Source: Micromonospora sp. C31
GTDB taxonomy: Bacteria; Actinomycetota; Actinomycetes; Mycobacteriales; Micromonosporaceae
Assembly (NCBI RefSeq): GCF_018070575.1
Contig: NZ_JAGPXN010000007.1
Span: 210,668 to 274,667, forward strand
Direction of reading: 5' to 3'
Length of the DNA stretch: 64,000 nucleotides
How positions within the stretch are numbered: the stretch's first letter is position 1; every line of letters begins with the position of its first letter. Position numbers and translations under genes: made by a program. The notes beneath the pieces were generated by a model. It was not told the DNA's origin, searched no databases, and worked only from the letters and a program-made list of their open reading frames with translations. Positions 10,824-19,103 of this stretch are shown piece after piece.

Positions 10824-11714
10824 TCAGGTGACCGGCAGGCCCTTCGGGCCGGCGCCCTTCACCGACCTGGTGAGGTTGCGGTCGCTGACCCACAGGAAGC
10901 ACTGCACGCCCCGGTTGCCGTTGCGCCACTCCCGCTCGAAGGGGTGGTAGTAGATCGAGCCGGCCCGGTACTGCAGCTCGCCGTTGTCCGGCACCCTGGC
11001 GTACCTCGCGATCAGCGTGCGGCACGCCCGGTGCACCTTGCGGGTGTCGCGGCCGAAGGCGTCGTAGTCGGTGTCGGGGGCCTGCCACACGCCGACGAAC
11101 TCGGCGCGGTGCTTGCTGGTGCAGGCCACCGGCGCCATCTGGCGCACCTCGTCGGCCCGCGTCCTGGGGTTGAAGCAGCGGTGGGCGAGCGGGGCGGCAC
11201 CGGTCAGCGCGCCCTTCAGGCTGCCCGTCCGGTCCTTCGCGCCGGCCTCGTCGAGGCTGGTCTGTTCGCTCAGGTCGCAGCGGAACCAGCGGGCCCCGCC
11301 GCCCCACGCCTGCGGCGACGGCAGCACCACGTTCAGCCCGAGCCGGCCGGAGCGCCAGTCGCCGCCGAGCACCGCGTTGACCTTCGTGTCGCACTCGGCG
11401 CGGGCGGCGCGCATGCCGGCCGAGCCGGCCGGCGGGGGCGTGGCCCGGTCGGCTCCCGCGCCGGTCAGCGTGCCGACGTGCACGGTCTCCGTGCGGTGCG
11501 TCAGCGCGCAGTCGACGGGGCGGTAGGCGGTGAGGTAGCCGACGTCCTGCACGCCGGCGTGGCAGACCCCGGCGGCGGGGACGAACGCCTGCGGCGCGGC
11601 GGGTGCCGGCCAGTCGTCGGTCAGGTCGCGGTCGGTGCCGGCCGGGGTGGCGCAACCGGTGAGCGCCAGGGCCGCCACCGCGCCCACCGTGGCCGCCGTC
11701 CACCACCGTCGCAT
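10824..11714 (-). CDS. Septum-formation family lipoprotein
   Basis: A 296-residue exported lipoprotein. The N-terminus MRRWW, a hydrophobic stretch and the lipobox LTGC (Cys21) give a lipid-anchored product. The mature part contains VCHAGV and VDCALTHRTETVHV, the pattern of the septum formation domain of actinobacteria (Cys followed by PH/TH-rich segment). It also has [11 protein letters not shown] and a C-terminal RGVQCFLWVSDRNLT. Six or more cysteines in the mature part suggest disulfides. The biochemical role is not known to me. A decayed duplicate lies immediately upstream. Confidence 0.7.
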   Translation of the reverse strand: MRRWWTAATVGAVAALALTGCATPAGTDRDLTDDWPAPAAPQAFVPAAGVCHAGVQDVGYLTAYRPVDCALTHRTETVHVGTLTGAGADRATPPPAGSAGMRAARAECDTKVNAVLGGDWRSGRLGLNVVLPSPQAWGGGARWFRCDLSEQTSLDEAGAKDRTGSLKGALTGAAPLAHRCFNPRTRADEVRQMAPVACTSKHRAEFVGVWQAPDTDYDAFGRDTRKVHRACRTLIARYARVPDNGELQYRAGSIYYHPFEREWRNGNRGVQCFLWVSDRNLTRSVKGAGPKGLPVT

Positions 11715-11824
11715 CCCGACCTCCCGCCGTTCGTGGGCCGCACCCGACGGCGGCCGGCGCGGCGGTCACACCGGCGCGGAGGCGGCCGGACACGCCACGG
11801 TGCGGCAGCATACGGCACCCTCGC

Positions 11825-12281
11825 TCAGCTAGCGGGCAACCCTTGCGGGCCGGCGCCCCGCATGGAGCGGGTCAACCTCCGGTCGTCGCTCCACAGGAAA
11901 CACCGCACCCCCCGGTCACCCTCCTGCCACTCCCGCTGCGACGGGATAGAAGATCGAGCCGGCCCGGTACGGCAGGTCGCTGTTGTTGGGCAGCAGCGGG
12001 GAATCGCCGATCATCGCGCTCCGCAGGCTGCCCGTGCGGTTCACCGGCCGGGTGTTGTCGATGCTGCCGGTCTCGCTCAGGTCGCAGCGGAACCAGCGGG
12101 CGCCCGCATGCCACGCGGAGGTGGCGGGCAGCGCGACGGTGAGGGTGATGCGGGCGGCGTGCCAGTCGCCGCCGAGCACCTCACGGGCGAACTGGTGTCT
12201 TGCCGCATTTCGGTCGTTCGGCCAGTCACGGATGGCCCTTCGTCCGGTTCCGCCACGCCGGGAGGGCCAATTCTGCACCAC
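11825..12281 (-). pseudogene. Decayed paralogue of the septum-formation lipoprotein
   Basis: Reading the minus strand, one frame gives [19 protein letters not shown], then [17 protein letters not shown] and [10 protein letters not shown], clearly related to the neighbouring lipoprotein. About 60 internal residues of the parent are missing between SLRSAM and LPYRAG. Near 11945 the match shifts frame, and the rest (REWQEGDRGVRCFLW to GAGPQGLPAS) continues in another frame to a TGA at 11825-11827. The signal peptide and lipobox region is also absent. It is a truncated, internally deleted, frameshifted copy. Confidence 0.75.
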
Positions 12282-12348
12282 TGGTCACCTTCGGGTCACC
12301 GGGTGTCCCGGTTGGTGGCGCGCTGTGGGTGGCCGTCGGGCGCGTTCG

Positions 12349-12360
12349 TACACTGGCCCG
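12349..12360 (+). promoter_or_regulatory. -10 element giving a leaderless rpe transcript
   Basis: TACACT (12349-12354) is followed by 6 nt and then the rpe GTG. Transcription starting 6-7 nt after the -10 would begin at the start codon itself. There is no ribosome-binding site. The same TAnnnT-6-GTG layout recurs at 26121, 58795 and 59330. Confidence 0.5.
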
Positions 12361-13041
12361 GTGACCGTACCGCCGCCGATCGTCGCGCCCAGCATCCTCG
12401 CCGCCGATTTCGCCCGCCTCGCCGAGGAGGTCCGCGCCGTCGAGAACGCCGCGGACTGGCTGCACGTGGATGTCATGGACAACCACTTCGTGCCCAACCT
12501 GACCATCGGGCTGCCCGTGGTGCAGAGCCTGCGGGCCGCCACCGAGCTGCCCTTCGACGTGCACCTGATGATCGAGGACCCGCGCCGCTGGGCCCCCGGT
12601 TACGCCGACGCCGGGGCGTACAACGTGACGTTCCACGCCGAGGCGTGCGACGACCCGGTGGCCCTGGCCAAGGACCTGCGCTCGGCCGGCGCCAAGGCCG
12701 GGCTGGCGATCGACCGGGACACCCCGATCGAGCCCTACCTGGAACTGCTGCCGAGCTTCGACACGCTGCTGATCATGACGATCAAGGCCGGCTTCGGCGG
12801 GCAGCGGTTCGTCCCGCAACTGCTCGACAAGGTGCGTACGGCCCGCCGGCACGTCGACGCCGGCCACCTCGAACTGCGCATCGAGGTCGACGGGGGCATC
12901 GCCGCCGACACCATCGCACAGGCGTCCGAGGCGGGGGCCGACGCGTTCGTCGCCGGCACCGCCGTCTACGGCGCCGACGACCCCGCCGAGGCCGTACGGA
13001 AGCTGCGGGCACTCGCGGAACGCGCCGCCCCCGGGGCCTGA
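12361..13041 (+). CDS. rpe: Ribulose-phosphate 3-epimerase
   Basis: Interconverts ribulose 5-phosphate and xylulose 5-phosphate in the pentose phosphate pathway. It is a TIM-barrel protein of 226 residues. [13 protein letters not shown] at the N-terminus, [16 protein letters not shown] (about 38-53), DVHLMIEDP (about 66) and IEVDGGI (about 176) carry the metal ligands His, Asp, His, Asp. GTG 12361 fits the conserved N-terminus exactly and an apparent leaderless promoter. It supplies the ribulose 5-phosphate used by ribBA downstream. Confidence 0.95.
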   Translation: MTVPPPIVAPSILAADFARLAEEVRAVENAADWLHVDVMDNHFVPNLTIGLPVVQSLRAATELPFDVHLMIEDPRRWAPGYADAGAYNVTFHAEACDDPVALAKDLRSAGAKAGLAIDRDTPIEPYLELLPSFDTLLIMTIKAGFGGQRFVPQLLDKVRTARRHVDAGHLELRIEVDGGIAADTIAQASEAGADAFVAGTAVYGADDPAEAVRKLRALAERAAPGA

Positions 13042-13042
13042 G

Positions 13043-13999
13043 GTGGAACCTGCCGGCGACCGCCAGGACGTGATCCTCGTCGTCGACGACGACGAGGACA
13101 TCGCGCGTTTCGTCGAGTTCAACCTCCGCCTGCACGGCTTCGAGGTGATCCACGCCAGTGACGGGCAGGAGGCGCTCGAGGTCATCGAGCGCCAGCGCCC
13201 CGATCTGGCGGTGGTGGACCTGATGATGCCCCGCATCGACGGGTTGGAACTGACCCGGCGGCTGCGGGCCGACCCGATGACCTCGGCCCTGCCGGTGATC
13301 ATGCTGACCGCCAAGGGCATGACGGTGGACAAGGTGCACGGGCTCAGCGCCGGCGCCGACGACTACCTGGTCAAGCCCTTCGACACCGCCGAGCTGGTCG
13401 CCCGGGTCAGCTCCACGCTGCGCCGCAACAAGGAGTTCCGCGAGGTCTCACCGCTGACCGGGCTGCCCGGCAACAGCCGGATCCGCCGGGAGATCTCCGA
13501 CCGGGTCCGCAGCGGGGTCGACTACGCCGTCGGCTACATCGACATCGACCGGTTCAAGAGCGTCAACGACCGCTACGGCTTCGTCCGCGGCGACGACTTC
13601 ATCTCGGCCCTGGCCCGCAGCCTGCACCGGGCGGTGGTCTCGGTGGGGCTGCCACCGGCCTTCCTGGGGCACGTCGGCGGGGACGACTTCGTCATCGTCT
13701 GCGCCCCGGAGCAGGTCCGGCCACTCACCTCCCGGGTCTCTGCCGACTTCGAGAAGGCCGCCGACTCGCTCTACGACCCCGTCGACGCCGCCCGCGGCTA
13801 CGTGGAGCTGAAGGACCGGCGGGGCAACATCCGGCGAGCCGCCCTGGTCACCCTCTCGATCGGCGTGAGCCTCTCCGACTCCGGCAAGCGCTTCACCGAC
13901 CCGCTGGAGGCGATCGCCGTCGCCTCCGAGATGAAGACGGTGGCCAAGAGCCAGCCCGGCTCGTACGTGGCGGTGGACCGGCGGCGCGGCGTTACCTGA
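13043..13999 (+). CDS. Response regulator receiver fused to a GGDEF-type domain
   Basis: A 318-residue protein. Residues about 8-125 form a receiver domain with the acidic pocket VVDDDED, phospho-Asp in VVDLMMPRIDG, Thr in MLTAKG and Lys in VKPFD. Residues about 132-310 form a GGDEF domain starting at SPLTGLPGNSRI. The active-site loop reads GGDDF instead of GGDEF, and no RxxD inhibitory site precedes it. It may make cyclic di-GMP, or act as a receptor or pseudo-enzyme. No histidine kinase is adjacent. Start is GTG 13043, directly after the rpe stop. Confidence 0.85.
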   Translation: MEPAGDRQDVILVVDDDEDIARFVEFNLRLHGFEVIHASDGQEALEVIERQRPDLAVVDLMMPRIDGLELTRRLRADPMTSALPVIMLTAKGMTVDKVHGLSAGADDYLVKPFDTAELVARVSSTLRRNKEFREVSPLTGLPGNSRIRREISDRVRSGVDYAVGYIDIDRFKSVNDRYGFVRGDDFISALARSLHRAVVSVGLPPAFLGHVGGDDFVIVCAPEQVRPLTSRVSADFEKAADSLYDPVDAARGYVELKDRRGNIRRAALVTLSIGVSLSDSGKRFTDPLEAIAVASEMKTVAKSQPGSYVAVDRRRGVT

Positions 14000-14088
14000 T
14001 TCGTGCGCTCCTGCTGTGAACTAGCCCGCCCGGGTGGCACGAACCCCCGTGCGGCGTGTAACACTTCCCGTGTACCCACCACGCGCTG

Positions 14089-14251
14089 GCGGGACTCGGT
14101 GTAATTCCGAACCGGCGGTGATCCACGGCGTGACCGTGGTAAGCCCGCGACCCGGTCGGCCTCGTGCCGCCCGGTGGACCTGGTGAGAATCCGGGGCCGA
14201 CGGTTGGGAGCGGGCAACCCCCGCCCCCAGACAGTCCGGATGGGAGACAGC
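14089..14251 (+). promoter_or_regulatory. FMN riboswitch (RFN element)
   Basis: The 415-bp gap before ribD holds a full RFN element. Conserved blocks in order: CGGTGTAATTCCGAACCGGC near 14097, AAGCCCGCGACCCGG near 14141, GGTGGACCTGGTGAGAATCC near 14173, and AGACAGTCCGGATGGGAGA near 14229. FMN binding shuts off the riboflavin operon, in actinobacteria often by hiding the ribosome-binding site. The rest of the gap (13999-14088 and 14252-14414) shows no gene. Confidence 0.95.
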
Positions 14252-14414
14252 GCGCGGGACGGACGGGCCTGCCCGGCCGCTGAGTTCAGCGTGCCGTGCG
14301 CGCCTCCCGGGGCGGCCCCGCCGTACCCGGATCTCCGCCGCCGCACGCCCGCGGCCCCATGCCGTTGTCTCCCGTGACCGCCCGCGCGTCGACCGGCGAG
14401 TGAGAGGGCAGGGC

Positions 14415-15476
14415 ATGGCCGGCGTCTCCGTCGACGAGGCGATGCGTCGCGCGGTGGAACTCGCCGCGCGCGGTCTCGGCACGACCAGCCCCAACCCGGT
14501 GGTCGGCTGCGTGCTGCTCGACGCCGACGGGCAGGTCGTCGGTGAGGGGTTCCACGCCTACGCCGGCGGGCCGCACGCCGAGATCGTCGCGCTCGCCCAG
14601 GCCGGGGAGCGGGCCCGCGGCGGCACCGCCGTGGTCACCCTGGAGCCCTGCGACCACACCGGCCGCACCGGCCCCTGCAGCACCGCGCTGGTGCGGGCCG
14701 GCGTCGCCCGGGTCGTCATCGCCGTGCCCGACCCCAACCCGCTCGCCACCGGGGGCGCCGCCACGCTGCGCGCCGCCGGGGTCCAGGTCGACACGGGCGT
14801 ACGCGAGGCTGAGGCCGAGGCCGGCAACATCGCCTGGCTCACCTCCATGCGCCGCGGCTGGCCGTACGTCATCTGGAAGTTCGCCGCGACGCTGGACGGC
14901 AGGTCCGCGGCGGCCGACGGCACCAGCATGTGGATCACCTCCGAGGCCGCCCGGATGGACGTGCACGCGCTGCGCGGCACCGTCGACGCGGTCCTCGCCG
15001 GGGTGGGCACGGTCCTCGCCGACGACCCCCGGCTCACCGCCCGCAACCTGCGCGACGGCACGCTCGCCATCCGGCAGCCGCTGCGGGTGGTGGTGGACAC
15101 CGAGGGGCGTACGCCGGCCGACGCCCGGGTCCGCGACGGCGCGGCCCGCACCTGGATCGCGACCGCCGCGGAGGTCGGCGCCGGGCCCGACGGCCGCGTC
15201 GACCTGCCGGCGCTGCTTGCCGCGCTGCACGGGCGCGGGGTCCGGGCCGTGCTGCTGGAGGGCGGCCCGAAGCTGGCCGGCGCCTTCCTGGCCGCCGGCC
15301 TGGTCGACAAGATCGTCGGCTACGTCGCGCCCCGGCTGCTCGGCGCCGGCCCGACCGCCCTGGTCGACGCCGGTGTGACCACCATCGCCGAGGCCATCGA
15401 CCTGGAGTACGTCGACGTCACGCAGGTCGGACCCGACCTGCGGATCACCGCGCTGCCCCGGAAGAGGGAGGGCTGA
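14415..15476 (+). CDS. ribD: Riboflavin biosynthesis deaminase/reductase RibD
   Basis: Catalyses two steps of riboflavin synthesis. The N-terminal deaminase (1-145) has the zinc motif GPHAE and PCDHTGRTGPC. The C-terminal NADPH-dependent reductase (150-353) has WKFAATLDGRSAA and EGGPKLAGAFL. ATG 14415 is chosen over GTG 14400 because AGAGGG (14403-14408) lies 6 nt before it. This gives 353 residues, the normal length. First gene after the FMN riboswitch; ribE follows after 1 bp. Confidence 0.96.
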   Translation: MAGVSVDEAMRRAVELAARGLGTTSPNPVVGCVLLDADGQVVGEGFHAYAGGPHAEIVALAQAGERARGGTAVVTLEPCDHTGRTGPCSTALVRAGVARVVIAVPDPNPLATGGAATLRAAGVQVDTGVREAEAEAGNIAWLTSMRRGWPYVIWKFAATLDGRSAAADGTSMWITSEAARMDVHALRGTVDAVLAGVGTVLADDPRLTARNLRDGTLAIRQPLRVVVDTEGRTPADARVRDGAARTWIATAAEVGAGPDGRVDLPALLAALHGRGVRAVLLEGGPKLAGAFLAAGLVDKIVGYVAPRLLGAGPTALVDAGVTTIAEAIDLEYVDVTQVGPDLRITALPRKREG

Positions 15477-15477
15477 C

Positions 15478-16149
15478 ATGTTCACCGGCATCGTCGAGGA
15501 GTTGGGCGAGGTCGTCCGGATCACGCCGACGGCGGGTGACTCGGCGCTGGTCGCGATCCGCGGCCCGCTGGTCACCTCGGACGCCCGGCACGGCGACTCG
15601 ATCGCGGTCAACGGCGTCTGCCTGACCGTGGTCGACGTCTCCGACGGGACCTTCACCGCCGACGTGATGGGCGAGACCCTGCGCCGCTCCGCGCTGGGCG
15701 TGCTGGGCGCCGGCGACCCGGTCAACCTGGAGCGGGCCGCCGCGCTGGGCAGCCGCCTCGGCGGGCACCTCGTGCAGGGGCACGTCGACGGCGTCGGCGA
15801 GGTCGTCGCCCGGGAGCCGGCCGCGCAGTGGGAGACCTTCCGGTTCCGGCTGCCCGCCGCGATGTCCCGGTACGTGGTGGAGAAGGGCTCGATCACGGTC
15901 GACGGCGTCTCGCTGACCGTCGCCGCGGTCGGCCCGGACTGGTTCGCGGTCGGTCTGATCCCCACCACGCTGAAGCTGACCACCCTCGGCACCCGCCGCG
16001 TCGGCGACCCGGTCAACCTCGAGGTGGACGTGCTCGCCAAGTACGTCGAGCGGCTGCTCGGCGCCCGGCTGGCCGATCCCGCCCGCCCCGACGCCGGCCC
16101 ACCGGTCGCCGGGCTGCCGGGCACCGCCGCGACGGGCGGGGTGGCCTGA
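15478..16149 (+). CDS. ribE: Riboflavin synthase, alpha subunit
   Basis: Converts two 6,7-dimethyl-8-ribityllumazine molecules into riboflavin. The protein has two similar lumazine-binding domains: MFTGIVEELGEV with AVNGVCLTV (first half), and GHLVQGHVDGVGEV with TVDGVSLTV (second half). It has 223 residues. Start is ATG 15478, and its TGA overlaps the ribM start as TGATG, so translation is probably coupled. Confidence 0.96.
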   Translation: MFTGIVEELGEVVRITPTAGDSALVAIRGPLVTSDARHGDSIAVNGVCLTVVDVSDGTFTADVMGETLRRSALGVLGAGDPVNLERAAALGSRLGGHLVQGHVDGVGEVVAREPAAQWETFRFRLPAAMSRYVVEKGSITVDGVSLTVAAVGPDWFAVGLIPTTLKLTTLGTRRVGDPVNLEVDVLAKYVERLLGARLADPARPDAGPPVAGLPGTAATGGVA

Positions 16150-16847
16150 TGGGCCCGCTGGGATGGCTGCTCGACGCGCAGGTGAGCATCGCCGGCTCGC
16201 CGGTGCTGGTCCGCGAGATCGTCGGCAACGGCTTCGGGCTGGCGTCGGCGGTGTTCGGTCTACGCCGGCTGGTCTGGGCCTGGCCCGTCGGCATGGTCGG
16301 CAACGCGTTGCTGCTCACCGTCTTCCTGGGCGGCGTCTTCGCCACGCCGCAGGCGCACGACCTCTACGGGCAGGCCGGCCGGCAGGTCTTCTTCTTCTCG
16401 GTCAGCGTCTACGGCTGGTGGCGCTGGTCGCGCCACCGCCGCCGGGGCGGCGACGGCGACGGGGTCGCGGTGGCGCCCCGCTGGGCAACCGGCCGGGAAC
16501 GGCTGGGCCTGCTGGTCGCGGCCGTGGTCGGCACCGCCGCGGCGTACCCGGTGCTCGCCGCACTCGGCTCCTGGGGGCCGCTGCCGGACGCCTGGATCCT
16601 CACCGGCAGCCTGCTCGCCACCTACGGCATGGCGCGCGGCTGGGTGGACTTCTGGCTCATCTGGATCGCCGTCGACGCGGTCGGCGTGCCGCTGCTGCTG
16701 CGCGGCGGTTTCTACCCCTCGGCCGCCATGTACCTCGTCTACGGCGCCCTCTGCGCCTGGGGCCTGTTCGCCTGGTGGCGCACCTCGCGGGTCGCCCGCC
16801 CGGTGCCCGCCCCGATCCCGTCGACCTACTCGGAGGCCGTGGCATGA
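16149..16847 (+). CDS. ribM: PnuC-type transporter, probably riboflavin uptake protein RibM
   Basis: A 232-residue membrane protein with about six or seven hydrophobic segments, including GFGLASAVFGLRRLVWAWPV, VFFFSVSVYGWWRW and FWLIWIAVDAVGVPLLL. The last is the conserved W-rich motif of the PnuC fold. The position inside an FMN-riboswitch operon between ribE and ribBA matches RibM/PnuX, the riboflavin transporter of Streptomyces and Corynebacterium. I therefore infer riboflavin and not nicotinamide riboside. Its ATG overlaps the ribE stop. Its TGA overlaps a small ORF within a repeat element. Confidence 0.8.
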   Translation: MGPLGWLLDAQVSIAGSPVLVREIVGNGFGLASAVFGLRRLVWAWPVGMVGNALLLTVFLGGVFATPQAHDLYGQAGRQVFFFSVSVYGWWRWSRHRRRGGDGDGVAVAPRWATGRERLGLLVAAVVGTAAAYPVLAALGSWGPLPDAWILTGSLLATYGMARGWVDFWLIWIAVDAVGVPLLLRGGFYPSAAMYLVYGALCAWGLFAWWRTSRVARPVPAPIPSTYSEAVA

Positions 16848-16927
16848 GTGAGCGAAGCGAGCGAATCATCGGGCTGGGTTTGGTGGTGCCTCATGGCGGC
16901 ACGGAGCGAAGCGGAGTGCCGGCATGA
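16844..16927 (+). repeat. Interspersed element forming a 27-codon ORF coupled at both ends
   Basis: Between ribM and ribBA lies a short repetitive-looking segment with two copies of the core GAGCGAAGCG. It encodes [16 protein letters not shown]... with 27 residues. Its ATG overlaps the ribM stop as ATGA (16844-16847), and its stop overlaps the ribBA start as ATGA (16924-16927). It looks like an element inserted into an ATGA junction while keeping translational coupling. Whether the peptide has a function is unknown. Confidence 0.55.
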
Positions 16928-18189
16928 CCACCTTTGGCAGTATCGAGCAGGCGGTGGCGGACGTCGCCGCCGGCCGGCCCGTCGTCGTGGTCGACGACGC
17001 CGACCGGGAGAACGAGGGCGACCTGATCTTCGCCGCCGAGCTGGCGACGACGGAGCTGCTCGCGTTCATGGTGCGCCACACGTCCGGTTACATCTGCGCG
17101 CCGCTGACCGAGAGCGAGTGCGACCGGCTGGACCTGCCGCCGCAGCACCACACCAACCAGGACCGGCGCGGCACCGCCTACACGGTGACCGTCGACGCCC
17201 GGGAGGGCGTCAGCACCGGCATCTCCGCCGCCGACCGGGCGCACACCATCCGGCTGCTCGCCGACCCCGGCACCGGCCCCGCCGACCTGGCCCGCCCCGG
17301 GCACGTGGTGCCGCTGCGGGCCCGCGAGGGCGGCGTGCTGCGCCGGCCCGGCCACACCGAGGCTGCCGTCGACCTGACCCGGCTGGCCGGGCTGCGCCCC
17401 GCCGGCGTGCTCTGCGAGCTGGTCAACGACGACGGCACCATGATGCGGGTGCCGGACCTGGAGAAGTTCTGCGCCGAGCACTCCCTGACCCTGATCACCA
17501 TCGCCGACCTGGTCGCGTACCGGCGGCGGACCGAGAAGCAGGTCGAGCGGGTCGCGGACGCCCGGATGCCCACCCGGCACGGCGTGTTCCGGGCCCTGGG
17601 CTACCGCAGCGAGCACGACTCGGCCGAGCACGTCGCCCTGGTCACGGGCGAGATCGGCGACGGACGCGACGTGCTGGTGCGGGTGCACTCCGAGTGCCTC
17701 ACCGGCGACGTGTTCGGCTCGGTGCGCTGCGACTGCGGCCCACAGCTCGACGCCGCGCTCAGCCGGGTCGCCCGGGAGGGCCGGGGCGTGGTGCTCTACG
17801 TACGCGGCCACGAGGGGCGCGGCATCGGCCTGCTGCACAAGCTCCAGGCGTACCAGCTCCAGGACCAGGGCCGCGACACGGTCGACGCCAACCTCGACCT
17901 CGGCCTGCCGGCCGACGCCCGCGACTACGGCACCGGCGCGCAGATCCTCTACGACATCGGGGTCCGCTCGATGCGGCTGCTCACCAACAACCCGGCCAAG
18001 CGCGCCGGGCTGGAGGGCTACGGGCTGACCGTCACCGGCCGCGAGGGGCTGCCGGTGCGCCCACACCCGGAGAACGTGCGCTACCTGCGCACCAAGCGGG
18101 ACCGGATGGGGCACCTGCTGGACGAACTGGACGAGGTGACCGAGGCCCCGATGGGCCGCCCGGTCCTCGGCGACGAGATCGGAGCGTAG
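16924..18189 (+). CDS. ribBA: Bifunctional DHBP synthase / GTP cyclohydrolase II
   Basis: Supplies both precursors of riboflavin. The N-terminal half (1-200) is 3,4-dihydroxy-2-butanone-4-phosphate synthase with [13 protein letters not shown] and [13 protein letters not shown]. The C-terminal half (205-410) is GTP cyclohydrolase II with [19 protein letters not shown], which supplies the three zinc cysteines, and the GHEGRGIGL motif. The protein has 421 residues, normal for the fusion. ATG 16924 overlaps the stop of the small ORF upstream. Confidence 0.96.
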   Translation: MTTFGSIEQAVADVAAGRPVVVVDDADRENEGDLIFAAELATTELLAFMVRHTSGYICAPLTESECDRLDLPPQHHTNQDRRGTAYTVTVDAREGVSTGISAADRAHTIRLLADPGTGPADLARPGHVVPLRAREGGVLRRPGHTEAAVDLTRLAGLRPAGVLCELVNDDGTMMRVPDLEKFCAEHSLTLITIADLVAYRRRTEKQVERVADARMPTRHGVFRALGYRSEHDSAEHVALVTGEIGDGRDVLVRVHSECLTGDVFGSVRCDCGPQLDAALSRVAREGRGVVLYVRGHEGRGIGLLHKLQAYQLQDQGRDTVDANLDLGLPADARDYGTGAQILYDIGVRSMRLLTNNPAKRAGLEGYGLTVTGREGLPVRPHPENVRYLRTKRDRMGHLLDELDEVTEAPMGRPVLGDEIGA

Positions 18190-18191
18190 GC

Positions 18192-18689
18192 ATGGCGGGT
18201 TTCGGTGAACCGGGCGTGACGGCGGTCGACGCCGCCGGAATGACCGTCGGCGTGGTCGCGGCCCGCTGGCACGGCGAGCTGACCGACCACATGCTCGACC
18301 GGGCGGTCGCCGCCGCCGAGGCGTGCGGGGCCCGGGCGGTCACCGCCCGGGTGGCGGGATCGGTCGAGCTGCCGGTGGTGGCCCAGGCCCTCGCGCGCCG
18401 CTGCGACGTGGTGGTCGCCCTCGGCGTGGTGGTCCGGGGCGCCACCGCCCACTTCGACTACGTGTGCCGTTCGGTCACCGACGGGCTGACCCGGGTGGCG
18501 TTGGACGAGGGCAGGCCCGTCGCGCACGGCGTGCTCACCGTCGACACCCTCGCGCAGGCCCGGGACCGGGCCGGGCTGCCCGGCTCGGCGGAGGACAAGG
18601 GCTGGGCGGCCACCGTCGCCGCCCTGGACGCCGCCCTGGCCATCCGCGACCTCGCCAGCTTCGGTCACCGGGTCGGCTTCGGCGGTTGA
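18192..18689 (+). CDS. ribH: 6,7-Dimethyl-8-ribityllumazine synthase
   Basis: Joins the DHBP and pyrimidine precursors to give the lumazine. Family signatures: VVAARWHGELTDHML (about 18-32), GSVELPVVAQALA (about 57-69) and LGVVVRGATAHFDYV (about 79-93), with the catalytic His in TAHFD. It has 165 residues. Start is ATG 18192, 2 bp after ribBA, with GGAG at 18181-18184. Last gene of the riboflavin operon. Confidence 0.95.
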   Translation: MAGFGEPGVTAVDAAGMTVGVVAARWHGELTDHMLDRAVAAAEACGARAVTARVAGSVELPVVAQALARRCDVVVALGVVVRGATAHFDYVCRSVTDGLTRVALDEGRPVAHGVLTVDTLAQARDRAGLPGSAEDKGWAATVAALDAALAIRDLASFGHRVGFGG

Positions 18690-18698
18690 CCCCGCCCG

Positions 18699-18733
18699 GC
18701 CGGGGACGCACCGCCGCGGTGCGGCGTTCCCGG
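18699..18733 (+). terminator. Hairpin at the end of the riboflavin operon
   Basis: An imperfect stem with core ACCGC (18710-18714) and GCGGT (18716-18720), extended by ACG/CGT and CCGGG/CCCGG pairs. It lies 10 bp after ribH and before hisE. There is no T-run. Confidence 0.45.
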
Positions 18734-18794
18734 TCGGTGAGCGGGGGCCGACCCGGCGCGGCGGGGGCGGCGGGGCGACTGGAAGAATCGCGGT

Positions 18795-19058
18795 GTGAAG
18801 ACGTTCGAGGAGTTGTTCGCCGAGCTGCAGGCCAAGGCCGCCGCGGGCACCCCCGGCTCGGGCACGGTCGCCGCGCTCGAGAAGGGCGTGCACTTCATCG
18901 GCAAGAAGGTCGTCGAGGAGGCGGCCGAGTCGTGGATGGCCGCCGAGCACGAGGGGCCGGAGCGTACCGCCGAGGAGATCTCCCAGCTGCTCTACCAGGT
19001 CCAGGTGCTGATGCTGGCCAGCGGTCTCGACCTGAAGGACGTCTACCGACATCTGTGA
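18795..19058 (+). CDS. hisE: Phosphoribosyl-ATP pyrophosphatase
   Basis: Second step of histidine synthesis. The 87-residue protein has the all-alpha MazG-like motif: [34 protein letters not shown] (the Glu-rich metal site) and [27 protein letters not shown]. Start is GTG 18795. AAGAAT (18783-18788) lies 6 nt before it and could be a weak -10 of a leaderless transcript. hisG follows after 45 bp, a standard actinobacterial pairing. Confidence 0.94.
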   Translation: MKTFEELFAELQAKAAAGTPGSGTVAALEKGVHFIGKKVVEEAAESWMAAEHEGPERTAEEISQLLYQVQVLMLASGLDLKDVYRHL

Positions 19059-19103
19059 GTGCGCCCCGTCGTTGATCAGTTTCGATCGAAGGAGCACTCC
19101 GTC

